The translations under genes and the position numbers were made by a program. A stretch of DNA of 64,000 bases from Reticulitermes lucifugus (Eukaryota > Arthropoda > Insecta > Blattodea > Rhinotermitidae), in assembly GCA_026260175.1 (NCBI GenBank), contig JAKCWW010000277.1, positions 45,421-109,420 of the forward strand, in the 5' to 3' direction. Numbering within the stretch: the stretch's first letter is position 1; every line of letters starts with the position of its first letter. The notes below the pieces were generated by a model. The model ran no database searches and was not told where the DNA came from. It worked only from the letters and a program-made list of their open reading frames with translations. Shown here piece by piece: positions 35,401 through 49,145 of the stretch.

Positions 35401-37140
35401 ATGCCGTGTGCTGGGACAACTTTACCTTGGCAATATATTTAAGAAGGACGAACAGGGCTACCTAAAATGAAGTTAAACATGCAACGAGAAAGTTATATCT
35501 ATCTGTATTCGCATATTGAACTTCAAATACTGCTACACTGTGTTCAATAAAATTTGATATTGAGGTCTAAAATTAAATGCTGTATGCAGAATTAATTTTG
35601 ACCTGTTAGTAAAATATAAAACATTACTTTACGTAAGGCTCAAATTGAACTTAATTAAAGTTATAATGTAGCCCTAGTGTATGACACTCAATAATATGAA
35701 TACTTAGATGAAATGGAACACAGATGCTAAAGACGGCCTAACACAACCTTTACTTGAAAAGCTGTGATGTGATTTGCAGGCCTGCTCAACAAAATAAAGG
35801 CACACTTTTGAAAATATAATTACTCATATAACTGATAAAATTTAAATATTAATTATTTAAATAGTGTTTATGTTGTGTTCTTTCGTGTTATGTTACAAGT
35901 GGATGCGAATTGATATAACATTTAGGAAGAGCATGCACGTTGCCTCTAAATGCAGCCAGCCTTCCTCCTCTACACCTCCCTAGTTAGTAAGAAATAGCAC
36001 TGACTGTAGCCTGTCGGTATACTCGCCCTGACCCTGACGAATGATGCATGTTCCTTCGGAGAAGTTGCTGCTACTTCCACGGGTACAAATAATTCATAAC
36101 CTTGTGCAATAAAAACTAAGATATGAAGCAAAACGAGCATATCATAAGGACACCCTAGGCTAAAACCTATAATCAGACCTTTTATTTCAGGTCTATACAC
36201 GCAGAAAACTTTGGAGATTTAAAATGACGTACTGCAGACGATCGAATTAAATCAGTAAAACAAGGGAAGAGGACATCAAGAAAGGAATAGAGTGAGCAGA
36301 TATATTGGCTGTCACTGTGTGGAAGCCAATGGAGATTTCTATCAGATAATAAATTCACTCCGTCAAAGCTGATAGTATCTTGTATGAATACCTAACATGA
36401 CAGCATTTCGAACTAGATTCAGAAAGAAATCGATGTTTATCATAAGGTGTTTCTTTTTCAGACTGTCTGAAATTTATCTATATTTTAACGAATTTTCAAA
36501 TAGTTGTACTTGAAACATTCAACAACACCAAACTGTACAGATTCGATTACGGCCTATCTGATGAGGAGGTTGTTACGTTACTTGAGGGAGAGGATAAGAC
36601 GCTTCCATGACTTGATCAGGCAAAGGCCATGCTTCCTGTTCACTGGGTTGCTTTGCTGCTAAAACTAAGCGCCTGTCTTACTTCGTGATGATGCAGCCCG
36701 TATAGTGGAAGAAAAAGTTTTGGTCGGGAAACTTGAAGGACAGAACCACTTGCAACAGCCAGTTGCAGAGGGGAAGACAACATTACAATGGATTTTAAGT
36801 AAACACGGTGAGAAGTCGTCACTAGGAATTAGAAACATTGGCGAGATTTGGTTAACATGGTTATGAACCTGAAGTTCCAAATATGCATGCATCTTTTGAA
36901 TGGCTGCGCAACTACTAGATTCTTAAAAAATTCTCTTTCATGGAATTGGTAATTTGTATATGAATTAATAAGCTGGCAGCATAATTCCAGTGTAAACCAC
37001 TGATAACACGCACTGCCTTCACTGAATGTAAACCTTAACCATGACATCTTTTATTTACTTACTAATTCCTTTATTAAAGATTTAGTGCTTTGATTGTTTA
37101 TTTATTTAATTGTAAAAGTCAGTAATTTATTTTTTATATT
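35401..37140. other. unannotated AT-rich stretch
   Basis: Only short open frames; nothing recognised. Confidence 0.5.
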
Positions 37141-37149
37141 GGTTTGCAT

Positions 37150-37280
37150 TTTAGTCTCTATTTCCCCTTCCTATCTGACCCCCCTTCCCTTCATTTCTTT
37201 TTCTTTCTACATGTATTTTATTCACTTTTAATTTCTTTCATTCCTCTTGCATTTCTTTTCTTTCTTCCATCTTTTTACTT
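37150..37280 (+). repeat. pyrimidine-rich tract
   Basis: Long CT-rich run (CCCCTTCC, CTTTCTTTTTC-like blocks) with scattered purines. It produces a low-complexity frame. Confidence 0.75.
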
Positions 37281-37741
37281 TACGTTACCGCAACTAAAAC
37301 CTTGGTATACATGTCCTTTGCAAGGTACACAAATCAATCTGTAACACAGGTGAGCAATGTTGTTAGGAAGATCCGTTACGTAAAACGGAAAACTGAAATT
37401 ACGGGGGAAAAGTTTGTCTTCAGACTTTGATGACAACGAAGAAGCAAAAAGGTCAAGTGCTTCCATCTATTGCTACACAACACCAGATACAATAATGACC
37501 TCCTGTCACGACGAGTTGTAATTACCGGCCTGTGAGGAGGTCGGAGGTCATTAACACAGAAACCAAGAATGAAAACTGGAATGCTTCGACCACCTCAAAC
37601 CTGACACTTAAGAGTATCTGCAGAGTCAGTAAGGACGGATGAACGCAAGTAACGAGCCTCATGTCTCAGTTACACATTGGAGAGTCAGAATTATCTGGTG
37701 ATCGTACGTGGGGTCACGCCCTTTTTAGGTGATACTGACAT
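37281..37741. other. unannotated stretch
   Basis: No recognised feature. Confidence 0.5.
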
Positions 37742-38430
37742 GAAATGTGTTCATAAGTAAGTTTCCGTAGATAATAAAAATTGAATAAGAAAGCGTTACA
37801 ACGTTCAATGCAGTTAATTCATTACTTTAAATTTTCACTATTTTTCAACACAATCCACAAGCACACTGACGTCTTTATCCCATTTTGACACACGAGTTTA
37901 AAATCCTCGTCGCGGCTGAAGTCTGACTCTTGCATTGTACAGCATTTCTTCATAGACAATGCTGTGTACAGTTCCGATAGACAATTCAGATGCAACGGAT
38001 AAATCTGGAATTGTGGTTCGTCGGTTTTCCAGAATCAGTTCCTCCACTCGTGCTGCGTTCAAATCCATCCGTGATGTGCTGGCCCGACTGGAGCGATCAT
38101 GATCACTAACAACCTTTCCACTATTTTCGAACCATCTGCATTATTTTCTGTCCTACTAAACTCTCATTATACTATCACCACACACCGCTACCAACTGATG
38201 ATGAATTTTGATGAAGTAAATATATTTCGCCCACAAAAACCGAAGCACACTAGGAATTTGCTCACGGGACCAGGTTGCCAATGCCTTTGCACGTCAGCTT
38301 ATCCCTGGATAGCATCTGACTGACTTGCGCCTCCTGTTGCAGTTTACTCCTTTCACAAATGCATTCCATTCAACCTTCGTTTAACACAAAAGTTGGAGGC
38401 AAGGGAAACTTACTTATTGAACATTCTTAT
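37742..38430 (-). mobile_element. internally deleted mariner, second lineage
   Basis: Inverted ends: GTGTTCATAAGTAAGTTTCC at 37747 and, reverse-complemented from 38404-38430, AATGTTCAATAAGTAAGTTT followed by CC. The minus strand encodes a mariner N-terminal region (RWFENSGKVVSDHDRSSRAS, then TSRMDLNAARVEELILENRR and TTIPDLSVASELSIGTVHSI). It then jumps straight to a C-terminal-like SKWDKDVSV...VDCVEK in another frame. The catalytic domain is gone. About 690 bp remain of an expected 1.3 kb. Its ends differ from those of the mariner at 29.9-31.2 kb, so it is a separate lineage. Exact borders are uncertain by a few bases. Confidence 0.75.
37898..38068 (-). pseudogene. mariner transposase N-terminal fragment
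   Basis: A 56-residue open frame (Met at 38068, but similarity continues upstream) covers the helix-turn-helix region that binds the element's ends (VEELILENRRTTIPDLSVAS, then IGTVHSIVYEEM). The DDD catalytic core is absent. It may make a short DNA-binding remnant, but nothing suggests expression. Confidence 0.7.
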
Positions 38431-38593
38431 TGCTATCATTCTTAGCAGGCATTTATTTCAGAACTCTTTATTTTTTCTGCACAGTTTAAAAAGTCTGCAG
38501 ACTAACACTTATAACTCTATTATTTTACTTATAATTTTATGGTAGCATTTAAGTAAGCTGGTTGATTGAATACAGAGGACAGATTATATACGA
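38431..38593. other. unannotated short stretch
   Basis: No recognised feature. Confidence 0.5.
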
Positions 38594-38745
38594 ACAAACA
38601 GGTAGATAAGTAGGTAGGTAGGTAGGTTGGTAGACAGATAGGTATAAAGGTAGAAGATGTATGTAGGCAGACAGGTATATAGATAATTCGGTAGATACAT
38701 ATCTTGATAGGTACGTAGGTAAATAGACAGACATATAAAACAATA
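38594..38745. repeat. degenerate (TAGG/TAGA)n tract
   Basis: Imperfect tetranucleotides with GGTAGGTAGG at the core, decaying on the right into TAGACAGA-type units. The tyrosine-rich frames on the minus strand are artefacts of this tract. Not TTAGG, so not insect telomere repeat. Confidence 0.85.
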
Positions 38746-41700
38746 GGAATGATACACATTCGTAGATGTACATACACACACATACATATAGACAACACGC
38801 AGATAATCATAAGCAGGGAACAAGAGCACTGGTTAGGCATCGACCTCTGTTTCGCTCGTAAAACACACCGGCATCTTCATTCACGCTCTGACCGCTTGTC
38901 GCCCAAGGTCCAATAGTTGTTTACTAAAACTTCTTTTCTTCACACGGAGGTGCGGTGCGTCAGTGCAAGACTCTCACCGGTTTTATGCAAACGTCTTGTA
39001 ACATGAAACAGGTCGATGACCTCCGTGTCACAGAAAAGGCAGCATTTGGGAAGTCTGTCACCAAGTGCCAGAGAGGGTTATGGTAGTCCCATTATGATCA
39101 GCTTCTTTAAAACTTATTACGGACAGCAGTCACGAATCAGCACGAAAACATCAGCGGACAGGAGACCGACAAAATAATCAGCTAATATTACTGGATTAGA
39201 CAAGAGTTCATTAGTAATATAGTAAAGAGAAGGGTTTTTCTTGTGGTAAGAGGAAACAGCAAGAACTCTCTAAAAACGTAATAAATTTTTCGTTTCACTT
39301 TTGGGTTCTGAGGCCTTATTAATAGTGCGAAAGTTCTCAGACGATTCGGAGGAACATACTGCCTGCACTTGCAGGTAGAAATGAATATGTCGGCAGTAGA
39401 GTCCTGAAAACTCTCCCACTTGCACACGATGTCAGACCGTCCTCAACAAACAAAAACTGTATAAGGATCGCAGTGAAACAACAGAAACTTATACGAACAC
39501 GATACGTGCTTTTTATATTAACAAGAAGCCCACGGCATAATCCAAAAACGTCCATAGTAAAATTTCAAATGATGGTCCATAAAGAAACGTGGATGTTCGG
39601 AATACAACAAGAGATTAAAAAGGAAAATTTTAATCGGTAGGAAAAAAGCCGTTAAGACAAATCCTTGACATATGCAACGACGAATATTGAGGACCTGAAT
39701 TCATTTGTATCAAATTCACCTCTTCCGTTTCAGTGCGCAATTCTAATATAGGACTGTTACCTTCATATTTGCCTCGAAAACCACACACATATTGAAACAT
39801 ATTCATTACAGTAAATTTATGCACATTTAACAACTAGGCCATACGGAGAGACCTCCCCCCCCCTTTCTACGCAGCAACGTCTTACAGCAATATGACAAGT
39901 GGCTGACCTATAAAATACACGGGCACACGCAACTGTGTATAATAGATACAACTCGCTGGATAATAGTCTGATTGACGAATATGGCCAATATGTTGGTCAG
40001 TGATGGGGAGTCGCAAAAATCTATGATTTGCCACCCCGATGAGGCTTCAAAATGGGGAGTCTGGTGATCGAGATTATCCTGAGTGTATAGAAGCAACAGC
40101 ATAACGATCACAACCACAGATAAGCTCTTGGCCTGTACTGATAACAAAAAATTAATTGTTCCATATATTTTCAGGCCTTTTTGACAATGACCACAATACT
40201 GTTATGTAATACGTATTGGTACAAGGCACACTAAAATTTTAGAGAGAAAATCTGACATTCTCATCGTAATCTATGAGTTTCAGAGATTTGCCCTTCCCAT
40301 AATCGACGCTTAGAACACATGATATGTATCTTAATGGATACTACAAAATAATAATAATAAGTGAATATGCATACAATAAACTTAAAAATTTATTGAAAGA
40401 TAGCTTGAAAAATCAAGCAAAGCTACGATATATACCGACCTTTCTGTCCGCAAATCTCGAAGCTGCAATACCGTCTGAAGCATAAGTACCACTCGACTGC
40501 TTCATAACGATGGATTGTTGCTGGCAGTCACTGCCACCTCTCCTACAAATCCGTTACTATAAGAATGACATGCTACAAAGGAACGGAATAACGAGAGAAT
40601 TTAAAGTTTTGGACATTTATATATACATGTAGGCTATATATCTTTATATGCTTCAAATTTTGGATGTCAGAAAACATAAATAAATGTGAAGAACGAAGCC
40701 ACAGAAATTAAATTTCTTAGAGAGGTCGCAGGAGACTGAATGGCGGATTATAAATTACGTGTAAAAATATTTTACAAGAGAACGGGAATAACAGATATCC
40801 CTAATAATAAATATAAAACCGCAGATGGAGCATTCCGAGGCCTAACACACAGACTTTACAAGGCGTTCTTTAGGTTTAAAATAGCATACGTTTTTGAGTT
40901 ACACACGTAAATGTAATTTTATTCACACCTATAAGAAAACGACGTCTTCGAATTGCGAGAAGGAAAGCTGGAAGGTTTAAGATTAAAACAAAAACCAGTC
41001 AAATTGAAATCAATGAAGTAAATTGCGTAGTGGCCGTAAAAAGTTTAAGAAAAAAAAGACGCGTGTACAAATGATGTATATTTGGTGCCTGCCATCTTGT
41101 TAGGCTATGATTGAAGGGCGTACATTAACTAGACGTTTTTATTGCTGTTTTATGAATATGGGGCTATAAAGTTTCAGCAGTGTTAGGTTTACACTACACA
41201 TCTTTACCATCACATTTCTTGCCTGCCTCTAACCTGCAAATGTCTTTTTTTACGATTACTCGTGGCATTACTATGCATTTATCTAGCTCTTCATAATAAC
41301 AGACGCTTTTCTGATAAGTGATATTATCAAATCCACACGCTAACATCCAAAATTATTTTGTTCCTATTATAAACGTATTTTTATGTATGGTTGAAATATA
41401 TGCTACTGCAGATAGTCTTAGCGTCTGGAAAGCGTTATCGTTTGCTATATTGTTAGAACATGTATATTAAGTTCTGCACACAAAACCGCCTTAGGTACAC
41501 AACCAAGGACAGATTAACATTATGTAAAATAGTCCAAATGATATGCACTCGAACCCAACAAAACGTAACCTAACCTAACACAAAACACAGGGGCTTACCT
41601 GACCTGCAATGGCCGCAGTGCTGCAATAGCGTTGTCAGCCATCGACTGCTTACGAAGCCTTGTAAGTATTCTTTGCAAATTCCTTTCAGAGAAGCATGCC

Positions 41701-41820
41701 TTCTCCATTCCCTTGATATATATGTCTGACAAACTACACGCCTAAATTAATACCCAATTATCAAACAAAGCAGCTAGCTAATAAACTGTTATGGAGTTTT
41801 ATACGGAAGCAGTCTACACA
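38746..41820. other. unannotated AT-rich stretch
   Basis: About 3 kb without a recognised gene, RNA or transposon. Confidence 0.5.
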
Positions 41821-41825
41821 CCCAC

Positions 41826-41892
<67 letters not shown>

Positions 41893-41942
41893 NNNNNNNN
41901 NNNNNNNNNNNNNNNNNNNNNNNNNNNNNNNNNNNNNNNNNN

Positions 41943-41990
<48 letters not shown>
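41821..41990. repeat. (CA)n microsatellite with 50-N gap
   Basis: CA repeats flank an assembly gap at 41893-41942 (50 N). The two cysteine/valine and the threonine/histidine frames across it are artefacts. Confidence 0.95.
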
Positions 41991-41991
<1 letters not shown>

Positions 41992-42044
41992 GTCCGAAAT
42001 TCATTCGGAATTTGGATTAGTTTAAATTATGTTCTGCATGAGAT

Positions 42045-42069
42045 CTGCGCTCTTCTGGGATATTACGCA
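42045..42069 (+). repeat. family C2 terminal motif
   Basis: CTGCGCTCTTCTGGGATATT then ACGCAG, the same outer end as the palindrome at 57126-57205 and the fragment at 46982. Confidence 0.6.
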
Positions 42070-42217
42070 GCGGAATCCTGAAATCGCGGTATGTTCTGCA
42101 TGTCCACTCGACAGTGCCTTCAAATAATCTCTAAGACCCACCCCTCTTCATCATCATCTGACGACATTCGAATTCGAGCCAATGCAGCCTCCGCAGCTGA
42201 AAGAGCATTCCAAAAAT

Positions 42218-42541
42218 ATCTAACAATATAAACGGCAAAGGCGAAGTTGTCCATGTACACGCCACGAAGGCATACAGGCGGATTGGAGTTATAGCTCCAC
42301 TCGTGCTTAACCTCGTCACTAGATGGAGGTCAGTGGCGATCCTTACACACCGGCCGCTTTACTCCCGCGGAAAGAGCCCATACTATCCATATTGTGGGAT
42401 GCTGGGTGGGTCCCAGTGCCTGTCGGGACGTTCTGGAGAAGAAATCTCTTTCCCCTGTCGGAATTCAAAACCCAAATCTTCCACCCCATTGCCTAATCAC
42501 TATACTGACTGCATTATCCTGGCTCGCATCTAAGAATATAT
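42218..42541 (-). mobile_element. SINE family B with target duplication
   Basis: ATCTAACAATATA at 42218 and ATCTAAGAATATA at 42528 form a 13-bp direct repeat with one mismatch. The minus-strand element has AGTATAGTGATTAGGCAATG, a degenerate B box near TTTTGAATTCCGACAGGGG, CCGCGGGAGTAAAGCGGCCG, and ends GTGTACATGGACAACTTCGC before a CTTTGCCG remnant of the tail. The 76-codon plus-strand frame across it is a repeat translation. Confidence 0.82.
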
Positions 42542-45500
42542 AAATCTGTGTCCATGCCGGTACGAAATCCTTCGTTATGTAATGTTGCTATTTATACTCC
42601 GGTAACGTAGCGCGAGGGACCCAAGATATGTTCAGTGTTCATCTTGGGCTCTGAGGTGCAGCAGCGTGGGTCCTTTTGTGTCCACATTCCTATTTCGTCC
42701 TACTAAAAACGACAGAAGGAGAATTCTCAACTCTTCCGCGTTCCACACATGCTGCCTCATAATATATTTATTTTACCTGCAAGCCATCAGAAACTTGCAA
42801 GAGCTGGGATGCTGCAGATACGATCCGACCTGTGGCTAAAATTTGAATATCAGTGGCGACTTCTTGAAGGATTGAATTCACTCTTGTGTTTTAGCCTTGT
42901 CTTTAACGAAATCTGTAAGGTGTTCCAGTGCGTATGCATCACGCCATTAAGAGGGATGTGCAGGTAAATCCATTGCAGTTTACATTTCGTCGCTAGATGC
43001 AGTTAAGTTTTTCTGACTTGAGTTACGGCATCTTAAGGATGGGAGAAAAATCATGCGGCGAGCATCGTAAAAGTCCTCTTGGGCCCTCCAGCTGGTCTGG
43101 ACATAGTGAAAGTTTTAATTTTGTTTGAACAAGTAATTTATACGATTATCTTTGCGACTCTGCATTCTTCATCAAATTATCTACCTAGAAGGGTACAGAC
43201 CTAGAGAAGTTAACAATTGCTCATTTAGCAAACAAACCATTACTACCATGAATCCAGTTCACACCTTCACGCCCTGTTTACTTTAAGATCCCTTATAATA
43301 TTATTTTCTGCCTCGGTCTCCCAGTTGGTTCCTTATCTTCAGATTTTAGGACTAAAAATGTTTATGAACATGCAATGGCTCCCCGAAACCCCATAGTAGA
43401 ACCCTAAAAAATGATGAACTTCACATTCAGATGTTAGTTAATGCCACAGAACGGAAGACTTCGTGCTGAAGACTTACTGTGGCGGTATATAAGGAAAAGG
43501 GTTGTCGCAACTCGGGTCATTTACGCCGCTCAACCTTACTAAATTATTTAGCAAACTTTGAAGTGACAAAGCATAAAATCTATAGATGGCCACAGAGCTG
43601 TTGTTTCTCTGAGTACTTAAGATCAGTGGTAAAGTAGTCAGCTAAGCCGCTCTTATCTTTCTGCGCCATGGAAATCAATGGTTTCAAAATCACATAGATT
43701 GTTTTTAGTGAAACAGCATTTGAAAGTGTTCAATAGAGTAGTTATCAGACGTCAGTGATGTATAGCAGACAATTGGAAATAATAAGAAATTTTGCTAGCC
43801 ATATGACTAACCAATCCTATCACAAGGGGTACAAATAATTTAACCATTTAATCGACATTCCTATCCTCTCCATCACTGAAGGACTGAGTGTGAGAACAAA
43901 ACCAGTGGGGAAAAACTCTCTCTCGAGGGTGAGAAAAAGATTGGAAGCCTCATGCAGTATTGTTATAGGGTCACCAGAGGGTAGTTCGCCCCTTTACTTA
44001 GTGAGAGGGAGTTGGCAGCCCATGGGTCTCGAGCCTCTTTTATCGTCAGACTGCTTTGTCATTCCTCCGTAAAATCCATTACTTCATATCCTAAAACCAC
44101 ATAAGCAGGCCCAAATGTTGCTGTTCTGTGGTGTAATTATCAAAAGAAAAGAGCGATGTTACGTGTAAGCGTATTGTCACTAGTCAAAGAAAATGAGACT
44201 GAAGTAAGTCATTTTGTCAACGCTGCCAACGCCTTTAATATTTTATTGTTCCTCCTAACATCTTGCCTTATTTTCCTTTATGCAACCAGCCGCCACTGCT
44301 ATACGACATAAGGATTTACAAATGCAGGCTTAAGCCTCCTACATCACGCATAGTGCAGTATCGCATCTTCTGCAATAATTCAAACCGACTGAGATAAAAA
44401 GAATAAAAAAGTGAACACAGTTTCATAAAAAGGAGTATATGGTAACCTACATGGTTCTAAAGGGAAAAGGGCGATGTCAGATTTTGTGCCATCTCTAACC
44501 ATACGAAACATGGTTAATAAATCATTCACCAAACAATCGTCTCTGTACCAGGAAGTTGTGTGTTTTTAAACAGAACTGAATCCACGGCTTTCTCTTAGCT
44601 TAGATTTTGGAGATGGGAAAGCAGGAATTCAATGCTGGCAGAAGAGAGAAACCCACTAATTTGTTATCATTATATCCCACGAAGTATTGTAAAAGAATCT
44701 GTTTAGGAACGTCATGTTGTTAGTGGACATAATTATTACATTCTAAAAGCGGATAATTTTGAGTTGATTGTGGTCCATCCGATTTCCAAAATGGAGTAAT
44801 CACTCTACTCACAACATTAAGTCATCAAAACATATCCGCGGTCACTATTCACATGACTCCAATGCAGCGACCTGTCACAGCTGTAAAGAACTCGACTCAT
44901 ATTCTGGAGGCACACCGCTTAAACCTCGGCTGAAATACCTTCGATCATATCTAAGATTTTCCGTGACTTTCTTTTAGTAACTTCATACAAATGACAGTGC
45001 AGTACCTCAAAATAGGCCACAACCGTTTCCATCCCTACTCTTTACATTTAACAGTATGTAATAATATGCGATTACACGTTAAAGTATGTTTACAGCTGAT
45101 TCGAGGAAAGTTCTACGGAAGTCATAATGAGGAGGCACTTCTTCCGAATCCTGCCTGCAATATCAGCTACTCTGAACTGTCTAGAAAAACAGACGAACGT
45201 ATCACAGATATTCCACTTTGTGCACGTTTCTCGAAAATGCCTGTAAGAAGATTCAAAGCACTTTAGCCCAAATTTTAGGATCTATATGAAACAACTGTTA
45301 CAGATATTTTTGAGACGGTTCTACACTCTCGTCTCTTGATGTCAAGAAACTCGTTTCATGGGCCCATGCAACGGTTCTTAAAGCTGATACACCATCGATA
45401 CAAAAGCTGTGATACTTTGCATCACTAACTTTCTCATAATCGAAAGCAGGCTGTAAGTAATGGTGAAAATATACCTTGAATCATTCCGTAAAGTTCGCTC

Positions 45501-46000
45501 ACTTATGGCAACCTGTGATGTGATTTATGATATACTGCAACTCTGAGAGTACATGCACACACAAAGTCTGCAATACAATTATGCACCTGAGCTTGTGCAT
45601 CTGTCATTTTATTTTTTGCTTCTTGTTTTGTACGTGAACGTGTATTTCATAAATCTACGTCTGGGTTTTGAAAGGACAGAGATATCACTGTCTGTTCACA
45701 GTTATTGATGGCACTTTTGGTAATTACAATAACTAAAAATAAAGAAATACATTTTAAGGAGTTCTTTACGAAGTAAAATAAAGCCTATATGGAGGCAAAG
45801 TCTGTCCGTTTGCGACCTACAGCGTGATTGTGAACTCAACACATAAAGCTAAACAATTGTGTCTCCTTAACAGAACGCCATACTGTTACAATTATTACAA
45901 CATTTTGAAGACCACACTACCATTTAATGTCGTATTTAACATACGCTCCAGCAATCTGCACATGTACACACTTCTGCAGTCTGGAACTCACAGATAAACA
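42542..46000. other. unannotated stretch
   Basis: About 3.5 kb with only short frames. None (for example 43890-44072, 44991-45266) resembles a known protein. Confidence 0.5.
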
Positions 46001-46110
46001 ATATTCATTAAATACCAACTAATGCACATAAACTTTATTCACAATAGTTTACTCTTGAATAAATTATTGTGAATAAAGTTTATGTGCATTAGTTGGTACT
46101 TAATGAATAT
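46001..46110. repeat. foldback: 51-bp inverted repeat, 8-bp loop
   Basis: Arms 46001-46051 and 46060-46110 are reverse complements except at two positions, around the loop CTCTTGAA. Arm text starts ATATTCATTAAATACCAACT. No other copy in the window. Confidence 0.9.
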
Positions 46111-46981
46111 TTCTTAATTGAAAAGATGCACGGTAAAACAATGTTAAGTCACAGATAAACACTTCTCCCTAAGAAGTCAAGAGGAACATAAGCAAAGTAT
46201 CTCGAATTTTATGTTCTAATTCATGAAGCTTTCTTGGTTTTGATGGGTAGACTACTTGTTTGGCCCCAAACCCACAGTAATAAATCACATAAAATAAGAG
46301 CGGGACGTCGTGAATGTTTTCCTCCACGCCCAATCCACCAACCAGGAAAATTGTTGTCAAGCCGCCCACGAACGGGAAGCGCAAAATGTGGTGGTGCTTC
46401 ATCTTGAGTAAAATGTAGTTCTTCATAATAGTCCCATTGAGAAACTATGGGCAATACATTACGTACGTACATCAGGCCACAATTACTATTTACAGTAGTA
46501 CGAGTCACTAAAGCGTTTGCCGAATGTTCATGAAATTCGACCTAGAAATATTTTGCATAAATTTGTCGAGCAAGCGCCGTTTTTGTGAAATTAAGCTCAA
46601 CGAATCGTAATTTACTTACACTTCAATAAAATACTCAGGGCTACATAATACGAATATTAACTGTAAATTTATACGTTTTCTGTAAAACCCATTACTTCCA
46701 AAAACTGGTATGAGACTACATGACAAAACATACAGGCTTGTAGGTGTGTAACTAAAAGATAAACTATTATGTGAAATATCATTTTACATTGTAAATTCCA
46801 ATGAAATAAAAGGGAAATAATTTTGGAGATTATCAGTACGACGTGTGTTTGAATTAGCTTTGACACAACAGATTTATATTTGCTACATGGAAGTCAAGAA
46901 AAGTGACATGCAAAATATCAAAGAACGTATTTTTAAATGGAGATGCACAAATTTACACTTTTTACAAACAAATAATAAACG
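46111..46981. other. unannotated AT-rich stretch
   Basis: No recognised feature. Confidence 0.5.
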
Positions 46982-47040
46982 CCTGCACTCTTCTGGGATA
47001 ATACGCGGCGTCGTGTGAACGTGCAAACATCGGTCAAGTT
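46982..47040 (+). repeat. family C2 terminal fragment
   Basis: CTGCACTCTTCTGGGATAAT, then ACGCGGCGTCGTGTG, matches the arm of the 57126 palindrome. Confidence 0.6.
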
Positions 47041-49145
47041 TAAAAAAAAAGCTTGCCTATTTAATCAGTTCGATTGTTCTCCGGAGCAAGAGAACCTAAC
47101 ATCCAGAACTTTCTCTCCAGCACCAGTTACGTTATGTCAACTGTCAGATTTATGTTTCACACGTTATAAAATTATAACTTTATGAACCATTAAATTCCGT
47201 TCATCCGTGACCAGTGTATGAGCCCAGGTCCTTATCCGTACGTTCGTATACAGATCTGAAGTTGCTACCAAAATAATGTATCTCCAGCCGAACAAGATTT
47301 CAACACTTCGTCAGTAACACGTATAACCGAACTTTGCTGGTTATATTTTTTGTAAATTAATATACATAAATTTACAGGAAGTATTCTTTTCAAAGGTTTT
47401 AACTTTATTTCCATTATAACAGTATAAACGTTAGCACAATACCATCCGTCCAGTCCATTCCTTTACTGAACGCCAACTGACGCAGGACACCTGGTCCCTT
47501 GTCCTTCCTGCTATATTTAGAAGAGTGGAGAGGGACAGCCGAACTGCTCCAACAATACTAGTATATAAATGCTCCAATAATGTTCGGCTACACACGTTCG
47601 ATCCAACATTATTCGACATCCACTACTTATGGCATATTATTTATAACGGCGCTAACCACACAATGCCAGTTTTCAGGCCTGTTTTTCCACACTGGGTTGT
47701 AGCGCAGTACGGTATTTTGGTTGTAATTTTACACTTTAGCCTACCCTAACATATCTGAAAGTGTATCTGCTCTGTCGGTTTCTATCGTCTCCTACCGTGG
47801 GCATATTAGAGAACAACCGACAGTATTATGAAATTTACGAAGTACTCTTGTCAGCATGTAACTATTTTTATATTATTTTTTATTTACTACAGGTCTATAT
47901 TACAATATTTACTAGGAACGAACCTTATGAATCGCGAATAACGAGTAATTATACGTAAATATTCGAGTAAAACGTTCTGTTTAGCCTACTATTACTTTGA
48001 GAGTCGTGGCAGCTCGGTCACTATATTTATTCATGTTTCAAGTAAACGACCGTTTCGATGCCCGGCAGGAAAGAAAAAAGCTTTCTGTTCTTCACCACTC
48101 TATCCAGACCCACTGTACCTTTATCGTTTACTCCTACGCAATATGTAATGAGAAATATTTCCTAGCGGGAAGCGACATTAACGTAAAGTTGAAAATTCAC
48201 AAGCATTTAGTAACAAGGACTTCCTTCACGATTATCTCCTTGTTGCTAAACATTAAGAGCGTCCATGTTTAAGAACTGTTTCAAACGCAGTAAAACATTT
48301 GCAGGACGATTGCTAAAATTTCAGTTTTTCCGTGTTATCGTGGTGAGGCAAAGTGTCTTTACTTTTTCTCTCTTTGGCTAGAGAAAGACTAAATTACATT
48401 TTGTAAACAACACATTTGGAAACGCAACTAGAGAAGCAAAAGCGGCTAATTGTTTTTAATCATAACTGAGTTAAAATAAAGCCTTCTAAATAACTGATAT
48501 GCGCTGGATTACGACTGAACAGGTCAGTGCTACGGCATTTAGAAAGTTTCAGCAATATACGAAGGACGCCTCCGAGGATGAACAGATAAATAAGTCAAAT
48601 AGAAATTATTCGCTCTGGTCCTCGAGACACTGTCAATTTATCTCATTCATTACACAATTTCAAGTTCAACTTCTCACACTACAAATAAAGTTTCGGAAAA
48701 AATAAGAGAATATAACTTACCCCACTTCAGAAGCAGCTTATCCCATCTATTTTCCTTGCGCCGTTAAGTTTTATATCAACCTGAAACAGAATATCCGTAT
48801 CATTAACGAAGCCTTAAGCGGAAAAAAATCGTTACATATAAATACATTCATTAACTTTTCTCTTTAATGTAACAAAGGAAATGTTCAATTCTTTCCATTC
48901 ATATTGATCTGCTCCAAGCAGGCATCACTTGCGTAACTTACGGAATGCAGAAAAAGGTAATGATTTCTATTGAATTGGCAAGTTGAATAACGTAAAAAGA
49001 GAGAACTAAATGTGGGCCGGTGGGCATAATGACCAGAAAACTAGAGCAATGATGGTGAAACTACACTAACACGGCTCAAAGCGACAAAACACGTACGTGA
49101 AATGAGCACTCGGATGGACTGACAGCGACAGGTTTTGTTGCTGAT
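47041..49145. other. unannotated AT-rich stretch
   Basis: No recognised feature in about 2.1 kb. Confidence 0.5.

Noticed and set aside
38529-38840. Three minus-strand Tyr/Leu-rich frames
   Set aside because: All read through the TAGG/TAGA tetranucleotide tract in three different frames.
41761-42081. Cys/Val-rich and Thr/His-rich frames
   Set aside because: Translations of a (CA)n microsatellite and its 50-N gap.
42303-42533. 76-codon plus-strand frame as a protein
   Set aside because: It lies inside SINE B (42232-42527) and is a familiar spurious translation of that repeat.
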